A stretch of DNA of 64,000 nt from Metridium senile (lineage: Eukaryota; Cnidaria; Anthozoa; Actiniaria; Metridiidae). The position numbers and the translations under genes are program-made. The stretch spans positions 14,079,179 through 14,143,178 of the forward strand of contig OX459107.1 in assembly GCA_949775045.1 (NCBI GenBank). The letters run 5' to 3'. A model generated the notes under the pieces. It did no database searches. It had not been told where the DNA came from and saw only the letters and a list, made by a program, of their open reading frames with translations. The first letter of the stretch is position 1. Every line of letters begins with the position of its first letter. Of the stretch, positions 50,133 through 63,013 are shown piece by piece.

Positions 50133-51480
50133 ATGGTGTCTAGACGATGCATCATCAGAATACCCTGATCTCCAGGCCTGCGCTAAACTTCTGGTACAAT
50201 CTACGACGCAGACCATCAATGTAGAGTACAGTATGGAACAAACTCATCACAGTGTAAAGATCTTTTTCTTACAATAGTAGAAACAATCAATAAATACAAA
50301 TTTTTAATTAAAAGAATAATAATAATTCTGACACTTGATGTTGCCGGTATTGAATAAAATATGGAACTATTATGTAAATAAAAAAAATAAAAAAGTAGAA
50401 AATAGTCATTGATGGAGACTCGAACCCTGGTCATGGTGCGTTCAAATGCCAGGATTTAACGACGCGCGCCACGGTTACACTTAATTTGCATAACAATATA
50501 CAGTCCATTCACGCTGTACACTAGGTTATTGTGAACCCTAAAACAATCGGTAGACATGATGGTGGAGCGGTAAGGTGCGTCATTGATGGCCTAGAATCCG
50601 AGCGTTTCCTCCCTCTTTGACTGCAAAGCTATCTGTCAGGCCAGCAACCATAGCATGGTGGGGGACCCAAATCCCCTGCCTTAATGTAAATCCATACGAC
50701 GATTCAGCGCTTTGACGTCTGGATGTATGGTCCTTTTTTTAGGTTTTGCATAAAATTAGCATATTAAATCGATCCTACGGACCAGGGTTCGAGCCTCTAT
50801 TTTTCAGTTCTGTTTTTCTTTTTTTTTTCTTTCTAGTTATTTATTTTTCATGAATATGTTTGCTACTAAAATAATCTACGTAATCATAATACCCAGGAAT
50901 ATGGATACACCGCTAAGCTTCGATATTTATTCTACAGTAGCAATCTGATTTCTATTTCATGGATATGTAGTGTACATTTTGCGCTCTATTCTACAGTAGC
51001 GATCTAGCTGATTTTATTTTTTGCAGCCAAAGAGAGGGGGTGGGCAGTTTTTTTAAAGGGCTACCAAGGAAAATACACCCCCCACCACCCTGGTAAAAAT
51101 GAACGGTCGATATCCCTGAGTTACTTTGAAATGATATAGAGTTCGAAAACTTGAAAGCTTCGAAAACTTGAAGTTGTTCTTGAAAATTGAACGTCAGAAC
51201 AAGGAAAATAGATAATTTTTTAAGCAATTTGTGTAATTTTTGAGGCGATTTGGGCTGTTTAAGAGTGGGTTTTCAATCGATTTCAATCGATATTTATTCG
51301 TTCGTATTAACCTTCGGTCAGCGATCGTTGCTCATGCGCTGTCATGTACTACTAGGAACGCCTTGGACCTGACCCTCTAATTTGACGACCACGAAAGAAA
51401 AAGAACCGTTTGCATTTTTAGACTCAAACTACCACACGTAGCCCGAGTAATAAACAGACCGGTTAAAATACAAATTGGTT
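50133..51480. repeat. 1.35-kb dispersed repeat, copy 1 (SINE-like modules)
   Basis: Highly similar to 57,147-58,475, with small indels. Contains a B-box on the minus strand (complement of GACTCGAACCCTGG at 50,417), a B-box on the plus strand (ACCAGGGTTCGAGCC at 50,781), a T-rich run, and the CTACAGTAGCAATCTGATTT repeats also seen at 35.1 kb. No long reading frame. Probably a composite of tRNA-type SINE heads in opposite orientation. Confidence 0.75.
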
Positions 51481-51645
51481 TGACAAATTGGACTGACCTT
51501 CATCAGTGATCGTTACAAACTGAGTGATTCGTTATAATGTTTGTAACAATCACTGATGAAGGCCTAAGTGTAGATCGAAACGTCTGAATAAATTAAATCA
51601 AAATCAGGCCAGAGTCAAACCAATTTGTATCTTGATGTGAAATTC
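51455..51645. repeat. Inverted repeat with CTGATGA...GAAACGTC tail
   Basis: ACAAATTGGTTTGA and CCTTCATCAGTGATCGTTAC on the left pair with GTAACAATCACTGATGAAGG and AAACCAATTTGT on the right. The right arm reads CACTGATGAAGG...GATCGAAACGTC (51,551-51,584), the type of tail found in Penelope-like element terminal repeats, which can encode hammerhead ribozymes. Confidence 0.5.
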
Positions 51646-52681
51646 AATATTTTTAGACAGACAGGTATTTGTTTTCAAATAATTTTTATTTGAACAAAAC
51701 CATTTTTACAAAGGTTTTTTCTATTCATCGATAACTATATCACCATCATGTAACAAATATTCTCATATAATTATATATCATTGCTATACATTGTTATTAA
51801 CATTATTTATTTGGTATATTTTATTATTGCTTGCATTATGATTATTCTTGTAAAGGCCTAGGAGTTATTGTTTTGGAGGGGGGAGGGGTGGGGTAATGAG
51901 ATGGTATGCAATGATGGTATGTTATTCAGCCTATACAGGCATCACGTGACGTGCAACGGTGCTTTGGCAAGAAAAACACGCAAAACGGAACCATTCGTCC
52001 CTTCCCCTTCCCCGATAGGGGTTTAAACTAGTAAACTAGTATAAAAATATCGTTCATAAGTGGAGACGCCTTACCTTAACAACTGCAAGTTATTACTCGT
52101 GCCCAGGCCTTTGGCCGGCGCGAGTCTTAAAATGCAGCGCGTTCTGTCTTTCATTTCGGCGTCGAAGATCGAAATCGAGGCGATAACACCCAGGATGCTT
52201 TGCGACATTAGCACGTGGTCAAACTAGCTACACAAAGCTTCACTGTTGACCTTGTCCCTTGTTGACTGCTTTGATATCAAAACTATGGATTCTACGTCTT
52301 TAAATACGCTCAAATCACTCACAAATCCACACACCATTCGCGGTATGGCCACACTAAAAGATGTCGAGTGTTTTCGGAAAGGCCATTTAGAGAGATACCG
52401 CGAATCTATCGTGAAACTGCCTATGAAAATGCCTATCGTGAAACTTATCGTGAACTATCCCGGGGAACTATCTATCAAACAAGCTACCTATCTATTCAAA
52501 AGAGACTTATATTTCAGCTTATACAAACTCTAAAACCACAAAGAGCTCAACTACACAATGTGAACAAAGGTCTACCGATGAAAAAACGACGATTGCAAGC
52601 ATTTTAAGCGAAGAAGATACAAGACTAGCGACTTCTGTTTACAGTCAACCATGCGACTGTCAAAGTAAGGCCGTCTTCTCA

Positions 52682-53065
52682 AGAGGGTCCTGAAGGGGTA
52701 AATTGGGAATTGGGATTTGCCTTTTTTCGAGGCTGGGAATTGGGATTTGCCCATTGGGATTGGGATTTGTCCATTGGGATTGGGATTTGTCCATAGGATT
52801 TGCCTATTTCTTGTCCATCCGTTTTCTCTTTAGATGCTAAAATAATGTTTTAAATTGAGTAATTTGCAACATTTTACGTCGTTTTAGTAGACTAGAAGAG
52901 AAAAACGAACTATATTGGGCTTCCTGTGGTTAGTATTCAATTTGGGCTTCCTGTGGTTAATGTTTGGGCTTCCTGTGGTTAATGTTTGGGCTTCCTGTGG
53001 TAATTGGGATTTTGATAAAAAATTGATTGGGAATTGGGGTTGGATACCCCCCTTCAGGACCCTCT
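52682..53065. mobile_element. 384-bp G-rich TIR element, CTCA flanks
   Basis: AGAGGGTCCTGAAGGGG at the left and its complement at the right are inverted termini flanked by CTCA (52,678-81; 53,066-69). Inside are GGGATTTG/GGGAATTG minisatellite units and three or four copies of GGGCTTCCTGTGGTTA. It is non-coding. The GGG spacing could allow G-quadruplexes on the plus strand. Confidence 0.75.
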
Positions 53066-53069
53066 CTCA

Positions 53070-56000
53070 AAGATGATCACTTCTTTCATAATAATAATGC
53101 TAAATACCTTGCTTCTTTTGTTATTTTTAATTCAAGGAAGTATTTTCTGTTTTCCCTATTAATATTTGATATTAGTAACTTTATTAGGGTACAAAACAGT
53201 CAAATTCTTCGAGTGCTACACTCAAACTATTGTCATTTTCATCGTTCAGTGATTGTGATATATTAGATAAAACTAGTTGTTTGACTGTACATGTATATAA
53301 TGATGCAGAAGTCACAATAAAGATTACAAATAATACCAGATCTCGTTATTCAAGGTTTGTTTTTTATAATTTATAGACATTTTCGCTCTCATCGTACTCG
53401 TGAGCCAAGTAGAGTTTAAACACCAAGAGTAGGAAGCTTAGACGGTTTGTTTATCATAGAATACGCTCAAATATACCCAGGTCTTCTAAGTTACATAATT
53501 ATATTAACAGTGCAAAGGTCAAAAACGAGCATTATTCTTCAAAGTTCAAGGGGATTGGTACACAAGCATTTATTTCTCAAAGAACTTTCAAATGTAAAGC
53601 CAATCGGTATATATCGTCCCTTTTTTGTAACTGAGACCAACGTCTCTCTATAAGACTCAGAGAATCCCGAGTTCACGCAGTTATGCATCTAGTTATAATT
53701 CTTGATGCATCTTATAATAGTTTACTCCTGCGTTTCACAAATTTGAAATAACTAAAATCTTTTTTTTTAGAGAATCCCGAGTTCACGCAGTTATGCGTCT
53801 AGTTCTTTATCAACTACCACAAACTAAATGGTCTATTTCCTTGCACGGTCATATGAAAATCACTCTAGGGCACGAGTGCACGCTACGTACAGCGTCTAGT
53901 TATTAGTAGCATGTAGGCATTCTGTCTGCGCACGCTCAGAAAAATCCAATTTTGATTTTATTAACCGCTGACATGCGCCTGCACTTCGCAAAAACATAAA
54001 CAAGCTATCGGCAATGGCGAAATATAACAAGCGTTTTATTTACTTTCCTCTTGTTTATCAGCATTTTTAGTGTGAGCCATAGGTCTCGAACTGGTTGTGT
54101 AGTGTGTGGAAAAAAAACCAGTGTGAAAATTAGGAGTTTTAGGCAGATTTTCGGACGTGTTTTGGGACAGAAATTACGAAAATAAATTGAATCATGAAGA
54201 TCACAGAAACCTGCAAACATGTCTCGGAAAAACCTTTCACCACGTTAATACTATTTAAAATGAATTACAAAATTCATGGATTTATTCATTTGCGAAATTT
54301 TTGCGAAAATGTTTTTTTTTTTTTTAATTTATTAGTTGGCAATTATGCAAACAAATAGTTATATCTACATCCAGAATGGGTTGGTAACTCAGCACATGCA
54401 TTGTACTTGACAACACTTGTTCAAGGAAAACTGCACACAAAATCCTTACAGACCTTTCGAATAACCTGCAACATAGCTCTTTTGATTCCTTTATTGGCAA
54501 TGAAATTTAAAGAAATCAATGGCTGTTATTGTTAATCAAAACAAAAGACCAGAAAAAATGAATTCACACAAGTTAAGACATTGTACACAATTGTAGTGAG
54601 CAGTATTCAAAAATATACAAGCCATACCAATCAAGTAGACGTATAAAATGCAAGAGCATAATGGGCTAAACATAAATGAATGTCAAAATATAGTCACTTC
54701 TTCTTCTTCACATCTAAGCATGCATACTCTTAGTGAAACATGCTATGAGCATGCTCAATTGGTTGACTTGTGCCTTTTCCAACCAAGAACATGACCGACA
54801 AATAATAAATATTCTTCAGTTTAGTCAAAATGACAAGTGAGAACAATGATATTTTAACTTTCTTGATTTTATTGAGTTAAAACTAAAGTCAAGAGAAGAT
54901 TTCAATGCCACATATGACATTGTCTACTTGAATACATGACAAACTGTGTTGTTATACAGCCTGGTGATTAGCCATAACAATTTGGTTGTAGAAAAAATGC
55001 TTATGAATCTAAAGATTATTTGATAGCAATAACCCTGGCATTATGTGTGACCTCCACAACCTAAGTACAGTCAATAATTCCTATGATCACTCGACGTATA
55101 CATATCCACTGACAACAAATTATATAATTGAGAATTCCAGCAAAGCCTTGGTGCCACAACCATCCCTCTTGTCTGTTGTTCTAGTAATTGGTCCATTGCA
55201 TATTTCCCTGAATAGTAGAGAACATATAATCAGTTTCTTTCATCCTTTTTATAAATTTATTAATTTCTCTAAAAGCAAATTTGCTGCACTCCCTAAGCCT
55301 TGCAGGGCAAGTTTACTTTTAGAGGTTTTGTATCGAGGCTAGACACAGCTATTGCTAAGTTTGTGAAAGATGTAGTGATATGGCACATTTTTTAATTTAC
55401 TGGATGACTATAAATGCATGACTATAATTGCTTATAGTGTCACTGGAAGAGTCAGTAATTTTAACATAACCTTCAGATCATGGTCATGCAGGATTGCTTG
55501 GCTATCCTATAACTGAAATAATTGAATTATGGTTATGGTATTAGGTATTATACAGTGTTATATGGGACACAAGTTAGTTTATTACAGCAATTTAGAGCAC
55601 AATAGTCTATTTGAAACATATAGGTGTTATATTAAATAGTGTAATTTTTATACTTATATAATTTCATACCAAAACTATATTTTGCATGAACATTACTCTG
55701 GTTGAGAGCCATGGTAAATAGAAAAAATATATATATACAGTGAAAGAGAATGATTTGTGGTTGCATGGAACAAGAATGTGCAAAAATTAATCTATAAACA
55801 TTTATGTACAAAAATGATTAAGTGTGAAAAAAACAGTAATTTTGGAAACATAAAACGTCGTCTTCAATCATAAACATTCAACAATGAGTTCGAATGCTCA
55901 CGTGATCACAAATACATATCGAGACGTTTTCAAAGTGGTCAATTTGGATTGCCCGTACAAGAGCTGTGCAATTTTTTATGACCAATAAATAACACAAGTT

Positions 56001-57146
56001 ATTCTTTGATTTATTAGCATCAAAATGATGACAAAAAGAAAGCTGGGGGACGGTAAAAATTTCAACTTATTTCATGTTTTTTGATTCGAGGTAGTACTGA
56101 GTGAATGCAATTTTCAGCGTATAAATGTCTTCGAGCTAAAAATATGACTGCGTGAATTTAGAAGAGGTGACTAAAAATCAGAAAATAGACAACAATATTT
56201 AAACACTTAAGTTACCTTGTGCAATGCAATTTGACGATCAATAACTTGACGATCTTCGTAAACCATGGCAGAGAAAAATACTCCTTGTCTGACAAATATG
56301 CAAGATAGTTTGGGTGGTCTTCAGTATTCCTTTAAAACCACATAGCTATGCACTTTTAAGAAGCAAAAAAGCTATACCCCTGCAAAGATAAAGTAAAAAG
56401 GTTTGTTATAAAGGCCATTTCCAACGTGGGGGACGGTAAAAATTTTGAGTAAATTGGTATTGCAAATGAGTGAAAATTGGCCAATCCTCAAATTTCTCGT
56501 TTAAACAACAATATATTTTAGATCATCGGCTTCAAGACAAGACTAGTGTTTGGGCAATTTTAAAACACCATTACATAATTACTCACCTCTAATTGAGATT
56601 TCTTCAAAATAATAGCTGGATGTAGGAAAACGACAACAGCAAAGAAAGTCCTCTCTCGAGGTTTTTGCTTTTTGAGCACATTTTGACGACTTATTTCTAT
56701 CCAAATAAATACATGATCGCATTGTTGATATCCTGAAGCGCTTGCTCTATGTAAGTAGATTGGATTTCCAATCAAACTCTTCCATCGAAAGCCCTATGGT
56801 TCTTAGATCGTTCCATAGAAAACCCAAAGAACGCTTTCTGCAAACAAAATGGCGACCGCATTCCTTTTCGTTCCATTTACACGAGCATGCGCAGACAAAA
56901 TGCCCATATGCTGTTATTAGTAAATAGAGCACGCAGTTGAGTACAATTTATCAAATTTTATTATTTTAATAGTTTTTCACACAAAAGTGACATTTTCTCT
57001 TTCTACTTTGTCCATTAATTTTCCCATTATCCCTCCTACTTCGTTATAAAAACGAATTATTTCATGATTCGTTTAAAATACATGATTAAAGCGGACGCAA
57101 TATAGATCGATAGAGTTTCGTAGTAGCTCGGCATTGGATCGCTCGA
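53070..57146. other. Non-coding stretch with repeat and transposon debris
   Basis: A 35-base direct repeat (AGAATCCCGAGTTCACGCAG...) lies at 53,660 and 53,771. A possible transposon-protein remnant is at 55,120-55,342 (listed separately). Around 56,200-56,650 two minus-strand segments have splice-like borders (ending CTCAATTAGAG|GTGAG and CATTGCACAAG|GTAAC) but no domain, so I do not call a gene. GCATGCGCAG near 56,885 is a possible NRF1-type promoter motif. Confidence 0.4.
55120..55342 (+). pseudogene. Possible transposon-protein remnant
   Basis: A frame containing IGPLHISLNSREHIISFF and ALPKPCRASLLLEVLYRG resembles, from memory, a protein repeatedly found in cnidarian genomes next to transposons (pattern GPLHISLNSRE...KPKPWRxSLLLEVLYGGW). 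Only about 65 residues are recognisable, with no extension on either side. No function can be given. Confidence 0.3.
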
Positions 57147-58475
57147 CGATGGTGTCAAGACGATGCATCATCAGAATACCCTGATCTCCAGGCCCGCGCT
57201 AAACTTCTGGTACAATCTACGACGCAGACCATCAATGTAGAGTACAGTATGGAACAAACTCATCACAGTGTAAAGCGGATCTTTTTCTTACAATAGTAGA
57301 AACAATCAATAAATACAAAATTTTAATTAAAAGAATAATAATAATTCTGACACTTGATGTTGCCGGTATTGAATAAAATATGGAACTATTATGTAAATAA
57401 AAAAATAAAAAAGTAGAAAATAGTCATTGATGGAGACTCGAACCCTGGTCATGGTGCGTTCAAATGCCAGGATTTAACGACGCGCGCCACGGTTACACTT
57501 AATTTGCATAACAATATACAGTCCATTCACGCTGTACACTAGGTTATTGTGAACCCTAAAACAATCGGTAGACATGATGGTGGAGCGGTAAGGTGCGTTC
57601 ATTGATGGCCTAGGATCCGAGCGTGTCCTCCCTCTTTGACTGCAAAGCTATCTGTCAGGCCAGCAACCATAGCATGGTGGGGGACCCAAATCCCCTGCCT
57701 TAATGTAAATCCATACGACGATTCAGCGCTTTGACGTCTGGATGTATGGTCCTTTTTTTAGGTTTTGCATAAAATTAGCATATTAAATCGATCCTACGGA
57801 CCAGGGTTCGAGCCTCTATTTTTCAGTTCTGTTTTTCTTTTTTTTTCTAGTTATTTATTTTTCATGAATATGTTTGCTACTAAAATAATCTTCGTAATCA
57901 TAATACCCATGAATATGGATACACCGCTAAGCTTCGATATTTATTCTACAGTAGCAATCTGATTTCTATTTCATGGATATGTAGTGTACATTTGGCGCTA
58001 TATTCTACAGTAGCGATCTAGCTGATTTTATTTCATGGGTATAGATTTTTTTTGCAGCCAAAGAGAGGAGGTGGGCAGTTTTTTTTAAAGGGCTACCAAG
58101 GAAAATGCACCCCCACCACCCTGGTAAAAATGAACGGTCGATATCCCTGAGTTACTTTAAAATGATATAGAGTTCGAAAACTTGAAAGCTTCGAAAACTT
58201 GAAGTTGTTCTTGAAAATTGAACGTCAGAACAAGGAAAATAGATATTTATTTAAGCAATTTGTGTAATTTTTGAGGCGATTTGGGCTGTTTAAGAGTGGG
58301 TTTTCAATCGATTTCAATCGATATTTATTCGTTCGTATTAACCTTCGGTCAGCGATCGTTGCTCATGCGCTGTCATGTACTACTAGGAACGCCTGGCACC
58401 TGACCCTCTAATTTGACGACGACCACGAAAAAAAAGAACCGTTTGCATTTTTAGACTCGAACTACCACAGGTAGC
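57147..58475. repeat. 1.35-kb dispersed repeat, copy 2
   Basis: Matches 50,133-51,480 along its length (GATGGTGTCAAGACGATGCATC ... AGGTAGCCCGAGTAATAAA). The two copies diverge right after GTAGCCCGAGTAATAAA. Differences are small indels and substitutions, for example an extra TTTCATGGGTATAGA segment at 58,030. Confidence 0.8.
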
Positions 58476-58511
58476 CCGAGTAATAAATTAAATTCATCGT
58501 GAACATCGTGG

Positions 58512-58870
58512 CGGATGAGATTGACTTCGAAAGTGTTTGTTAAATGCTTTGAAATCGTTTGGTTTCAAGAAATATAAGGATATTCAGCGAAGGGCCTTGA
58601 AAGAAATCGTAAAAGGCAAAGATGTTATTGTTTATCTACTGACTGGCTCAGGAAAATCATTGATTTTCCAAACAGCACTGCTTGTTTTCGACCATGGAAG
58701 GGTCGAGTGGATCCATTGTTTTGGTTATTTCACCTCTGGTTTCTCTCATGAGAGACCAAGTGAACTTCTTAACATCCAAAGACATCAACACTGCCTTTAG
58801 ACCAAGAACAGGATGACGAATCAGTAATATGCTTGACAACTACGAAGTTTTCATTATAAATTACGGCGGT
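58512..58870 (+). pseudogene. Frameshifted fragment of a second RecQ-like helicase
   Basis: NALKSFGFKKYKDIQ...LLTGSGKSLIFQTA is a RecQ motif 0 plus Walker A region. After HG the frame shifts and motif Ia (SIVLVISPLVSLMRDQVNF) continues in another frame, then the sequence ends without a DEAH box. Residues around Walker A (TGSGKS) differ from the 35.8-kb helicase (TGFGKS), so it is not simply a broken copy of that gene. It starts within 40 bases of the end of the 1.35-kb repeat. Confidence 0.75.
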
Positions 58871-59744
58871 GATTGTAAGTTGTCATTTGTATCGAAACTC
58901 GTAATTATCGTCTTCATTGCTTAAATTTTTCTCAATAAACCTAAAATACACAGCTATATTCTTAGAATAACTACATTTAAATCCAATATGTTTACTTTCA
59001 AATTGAAACTGGTTTATTATGCGCGGTTGTAACATATACTCAAGCGGTTCTCTTAAAGAGTCAACAATGTGTATCGAAACGACTCTAGCTGTCATTATCG
59101 TCTTCATTGCTTGATTTTTTTCTGAAGAAACCAAAAATACACACCCGATGGAATTGCTAAATGATATGCAGGGTTTTGCTAGGAGATGTTTCGAATTGAA
59201 TTCGAATCATTAACATATTTTAATAAAAGACTTTTTGACAATCAAGCTGTTGGAAAGTTTATTTACATTAGCTTACATTTCAATAAATTTTATTTCCGTT
59301 TCCGTTTTTTTATGCTTTTAGCATAATTACGTCACGGACATGCGTGACACGTTTCGAAGCCGATGCGCCCAGCCGTTACGGGGGAGAGTATCGCGGGTGC
59401 ACGAAACCCCAACGGCTGAAATATGAGCCTATGTATTATTCTGTTTATTATATAAACGAAATATTAATAAGATGTTTGTTTTTAGTAGTTTTAAGTATAA
59501 AATTCAAAACGACAAGGTTTTTCTTTTTTCTCGACGTTTCGACGCCATCAGGCGTCATTTTCTAGAGTGGAAATTCTATTATTAACTAGACGCTCTGTGA
59601 GCGATTACTCGGGCTACTGAATAGAAGGGATTCTGAGGAATTGGAACACATTGAAAAAATCGACTGCAGCTTAGGTCTATCAAATGAATGACTAACTCGA
59701 TGTTTGGCCACAGTTATTCAGGGCAAAATCGATGCATAAAAAAT
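58871..59744. other. Non-coding repeat debris left of the duplicated block
   Basis: Contains a GTATCGAAACKACT...ATTATCGTCTTCATTGCTT direct repeat (58,890 and 59,070), the inverted copy of the 34.0-kb repeat (59,365-59,425), a tail GACGTTTCGACGCCATCAGGCGTC (59,532-59,555, complement of a CTGATGGCGTCGAAACGTC motif) and a displaced piece of the 182-bp repeat (59,657-59,740). Confidence 0.6.
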
Positions 59745-62700
59745 AAATATTTTCGTTTTATTTTGATTATTTCAAGCCGAGAACGCGACTCACTGAAGCA
59801 TTTTGCAACAGCCACACCTCATTAGCATGTTATTTCACAAATATCCTCATTTGCATGTTAAAGTGGGTTATATAGAAGCGTTCTAATATGTGGTAATACC
59901 ATTGAAATATAGTGCATTTTTCTCGAATAGGGTATGGATTAATTATTCTCAAGTGTCTATTCAAACGTGCCGGGTCGTGGACATCTTCCTTGAAGCCCAA
60001 ACCGAGTCTCATTCAGAAATGTCATTTCATTTTTTTAAGTAGCTCTTTGGAAAAAGCTGGATTTTTTTCGGGTTTGAATCTCATATATATCTGAAAACAA
60101 CAACTTTTCAATAAGCTTCGCTTAAGTTTTAATCTTTGTTTTAAACGTATCAGTTTTACAACTTTTGATGAAAACATCTGCCGGAAATATGAAAACACAG
60201 GAGAATTATTGTTTGTATGTCTATTTAAATCTGAAAGATAGATCAAAATATTGTTGTGGCTCTTTAAAATATTTGAAAATAGCCTTGAAAAGTGAAATCA
60301 GATGTATAAAACAAACTTAACCACATTAGTTGGCACTCTCCAGAATGTTATTTTGATTTTATTATATTTTGTACAATTAGTGATAACATTGCGGGAGCTG
60401 TTAAGTTAATTAACTCACATTGTCTTCTGATTAGCTCTAGAAAAACCGAAAACAACATTATTCTAGTGTTTGAACGAGAAAGCGCAATACTTTGGTAGTC
60501 AACTTTGGAGGTCTCTGAAAGGTAATCTTTACTTCTAAACTTATATAAATGTTCACTGCAAAAGATGTTCGAGGAAATCGATGCATCTGTATGTACACAT
60601 TGAAAAAATCGACTGCAGCTTAGGTCTATCAAATGAATGACTAACTCGATGTTTGGCCACAGTTATTCAGGGCGAAATCGATGCATCTGTATAGTTAGCA
60701 TATAACTACAAAAAGACCTAGTAGTGGTTAATCATAAAATTACCGCCGTTATAGCCATGGTTACTCAATGCAACAGTTACTCGTGAGTTTTGTTAAACTT
60801 AAATAACTGAGTATTACTAAAATCGATGCATCTACTCACTACACATTATAATGAGTTTGGACCAACTATGGCAAGCCCCGACTCTTTCAAGTTTGTTTTG
60901 CGAGGGCACACACCACTGAGTAATCACAATGACTTTGGTTTTTCGAAATTCTTCACAATAATTCTTTTACTGCGCATCTATCCTAGACCATCGTCTTCGC
61001 TACACTCGTCAATCCAAAATTACACATTTTCTGCAGCTCACAACTCACAAAACTGAATATAAAACGCTGGACAAACCTCTTTTACTCAAACCTTTTACAT
61101 TGATTCCAGTAGAAAATGCGCAAGAAAAATTTGAATGTCAAATAGAAGTGGAAAAAGGCACAATATACTGAGTGATACGCGTTTTGGCTTTTTAAATCAT
61201 GAAAAACCACACCTTATACTAAGTAGCTTATATCTCGCAAGGTCAACGCGATAAACTTTCAATTTTTATTGAAATCTACTAAGCTAAGGTGGGTTAAGGT
61301 AGATTCATAAAAACATTTTGCGCTTCTTATCTATATTCAATTCTGTACAGCAACATCGAAATTTCTGTTGTTTTTACTGATTTCATGCATGGCAAATGCA
61401 AACTAGGCTGTGAAAAATTATTATTATTTATGGGCTTGTTTAAAATTTCTTCAAATATATCGTGCAAAAAGCCTTTGACGCTGGCATGGTGATTATTGCG
61501 ACAGTTGTTGCAAATGACTGTAATAATAATGGAATACAATTATATACCTGCATGTAATATTTCAGTTTCAACGTTTAGACAATTCATTTTTTACCTGAAC
61601 CAATTGGTATAAGAATTGTACACATTCTTTGAATTTTCTTGGACATTTCGCAGCTCACTGCATAGCGACTTTTCGAGCGTTTTTGGTCTGGTCCACCTTG
61701 ATGTACTTGATATAGGCTTGCCGTACTAGGGCGCCAAAATTTCTCGAGGTTGTGGCGGGACTATGTGCATATTTTCATAGTTTGTATTACTGCATCATCT
61801 TAACGCTTAAACATACAAGCCTGAACATCTCTTTTAAAAACTTTATTATAACTTATAAGTGACTTTACGTGTAATTACGAAAGTGCAATGAATTAAATCA
61901 ACAACGTTTTATTATCGACATTTCATTGTATGTAGTAAATGGTATGTACATCTATCTTCACTATTTGTCTTCAATTTTGTGATCTAGAAGAATCAGTTAT
62001 ATTAGTATATATTTCACCAGTATGTATGCTAACTCAAGACAGCAGAAGAGAATGAATGAAGTTAGAAGTTTTTTATTTCGTTAAAATAAGTTTGCATAAA
62101 TAACAAGCAATTTAGGCAATTTGCATAAACTTCAAAACAATACATCTACCTCACTGAAGCTGTCGTCAACTGGGTTCTATTTAGTTTTGAGAGGTTTGAA
62201 ATCAAAAAAAAGATTGTATTTAGTGTAGTAAGACCAAATAAAATAAAATTGAAGGAAATAATAACGTTTATTTCCGACACTTGACACGGTTTTTACTTGT
62301 TATTCATAGGGATGTATCTCGATCGGATATAAAATTAAAGTGTACATTGAACTCTCGCGTTTGATTGGCGTTTTAAGATATTGATATATAGCTAAGTCAT
62401 GAACGGAAAGAAAATTGGATTTGAACATTTATTCGCGGAGAAATAGCGCTCTAAACTTTAAAATCGACCGCTCCCCTTCGGGTTGGCCGGGAATTGGGAC
62501 TTTGAGGAGACTGGCCCTAGGGCATTGATGACGTAAATTTGGGACTATTTCGCAACTTGTGCAAAGGCTAGTATGAGGACTTCAGTAAACTTATCATCGT
62601 TTTACTGGAGTTTTTTAGACACTTTACCAAGCAAATCCGTTTTGAGAGGCTGTTCTATCACAGTAGAGGACAAGAGAGGCATCCGACTGCATTAATATAT

Positions 62701-63013
62701 TTAGGCAAAGATCGTACGCTTGGTAAAGCGAGAAGACGTCAAAGGGACAACTTGGTTTTACAAAGACTCCTTCTGCTACTTTAGCAATAATTATTTCTAT
62801 GGCTAACCTCAAAATTATTCCCTGAAAAATAACCCGCTTTTTTGTATGATACCCTGCAAGTTTATCACAATTCATTTCTAAATTTCTTATCATGGGGCGT
62901 CGTTCCTCATAATTTATTTATATGTAAGTAATATATTGCCATCTAAAGTAATAAAGTTTCACTCACTCTATAGAAGATCCAGAATGAACTCAGCTTTTTA
63001 ACTCTCTCCAACC

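Noticed and set aside
50121..50265. Third exon of the decayed TSP1 gene (GWGWCLDDASSEYP)
   Set aside because: Its phase conflicts with the preceding exon, and most of it belongs to the 1.35-kb dispersed repeat.
52246..52607. Two overlapping frames (95 and 79 codons) with YRET-like repeats
   Set aside because: They read the same short imperfect tandem repeat (CTATCGTGAAACT) in different frames; no splice context.
56221..56650. Possible two-exon minus-strand gene (HPAIILKKSQLE, then KEYFSLPWFTKIV)
   Set aside because: Splice-like borders exist, but the phases do not match and no domain is seen.
50133..58475. LTR retrotransposon bounded by the 1.35-kb repeats
   Set aside because: No TG...CA ends, primer-binding site, reverse transcriptase or integrase between the copies.
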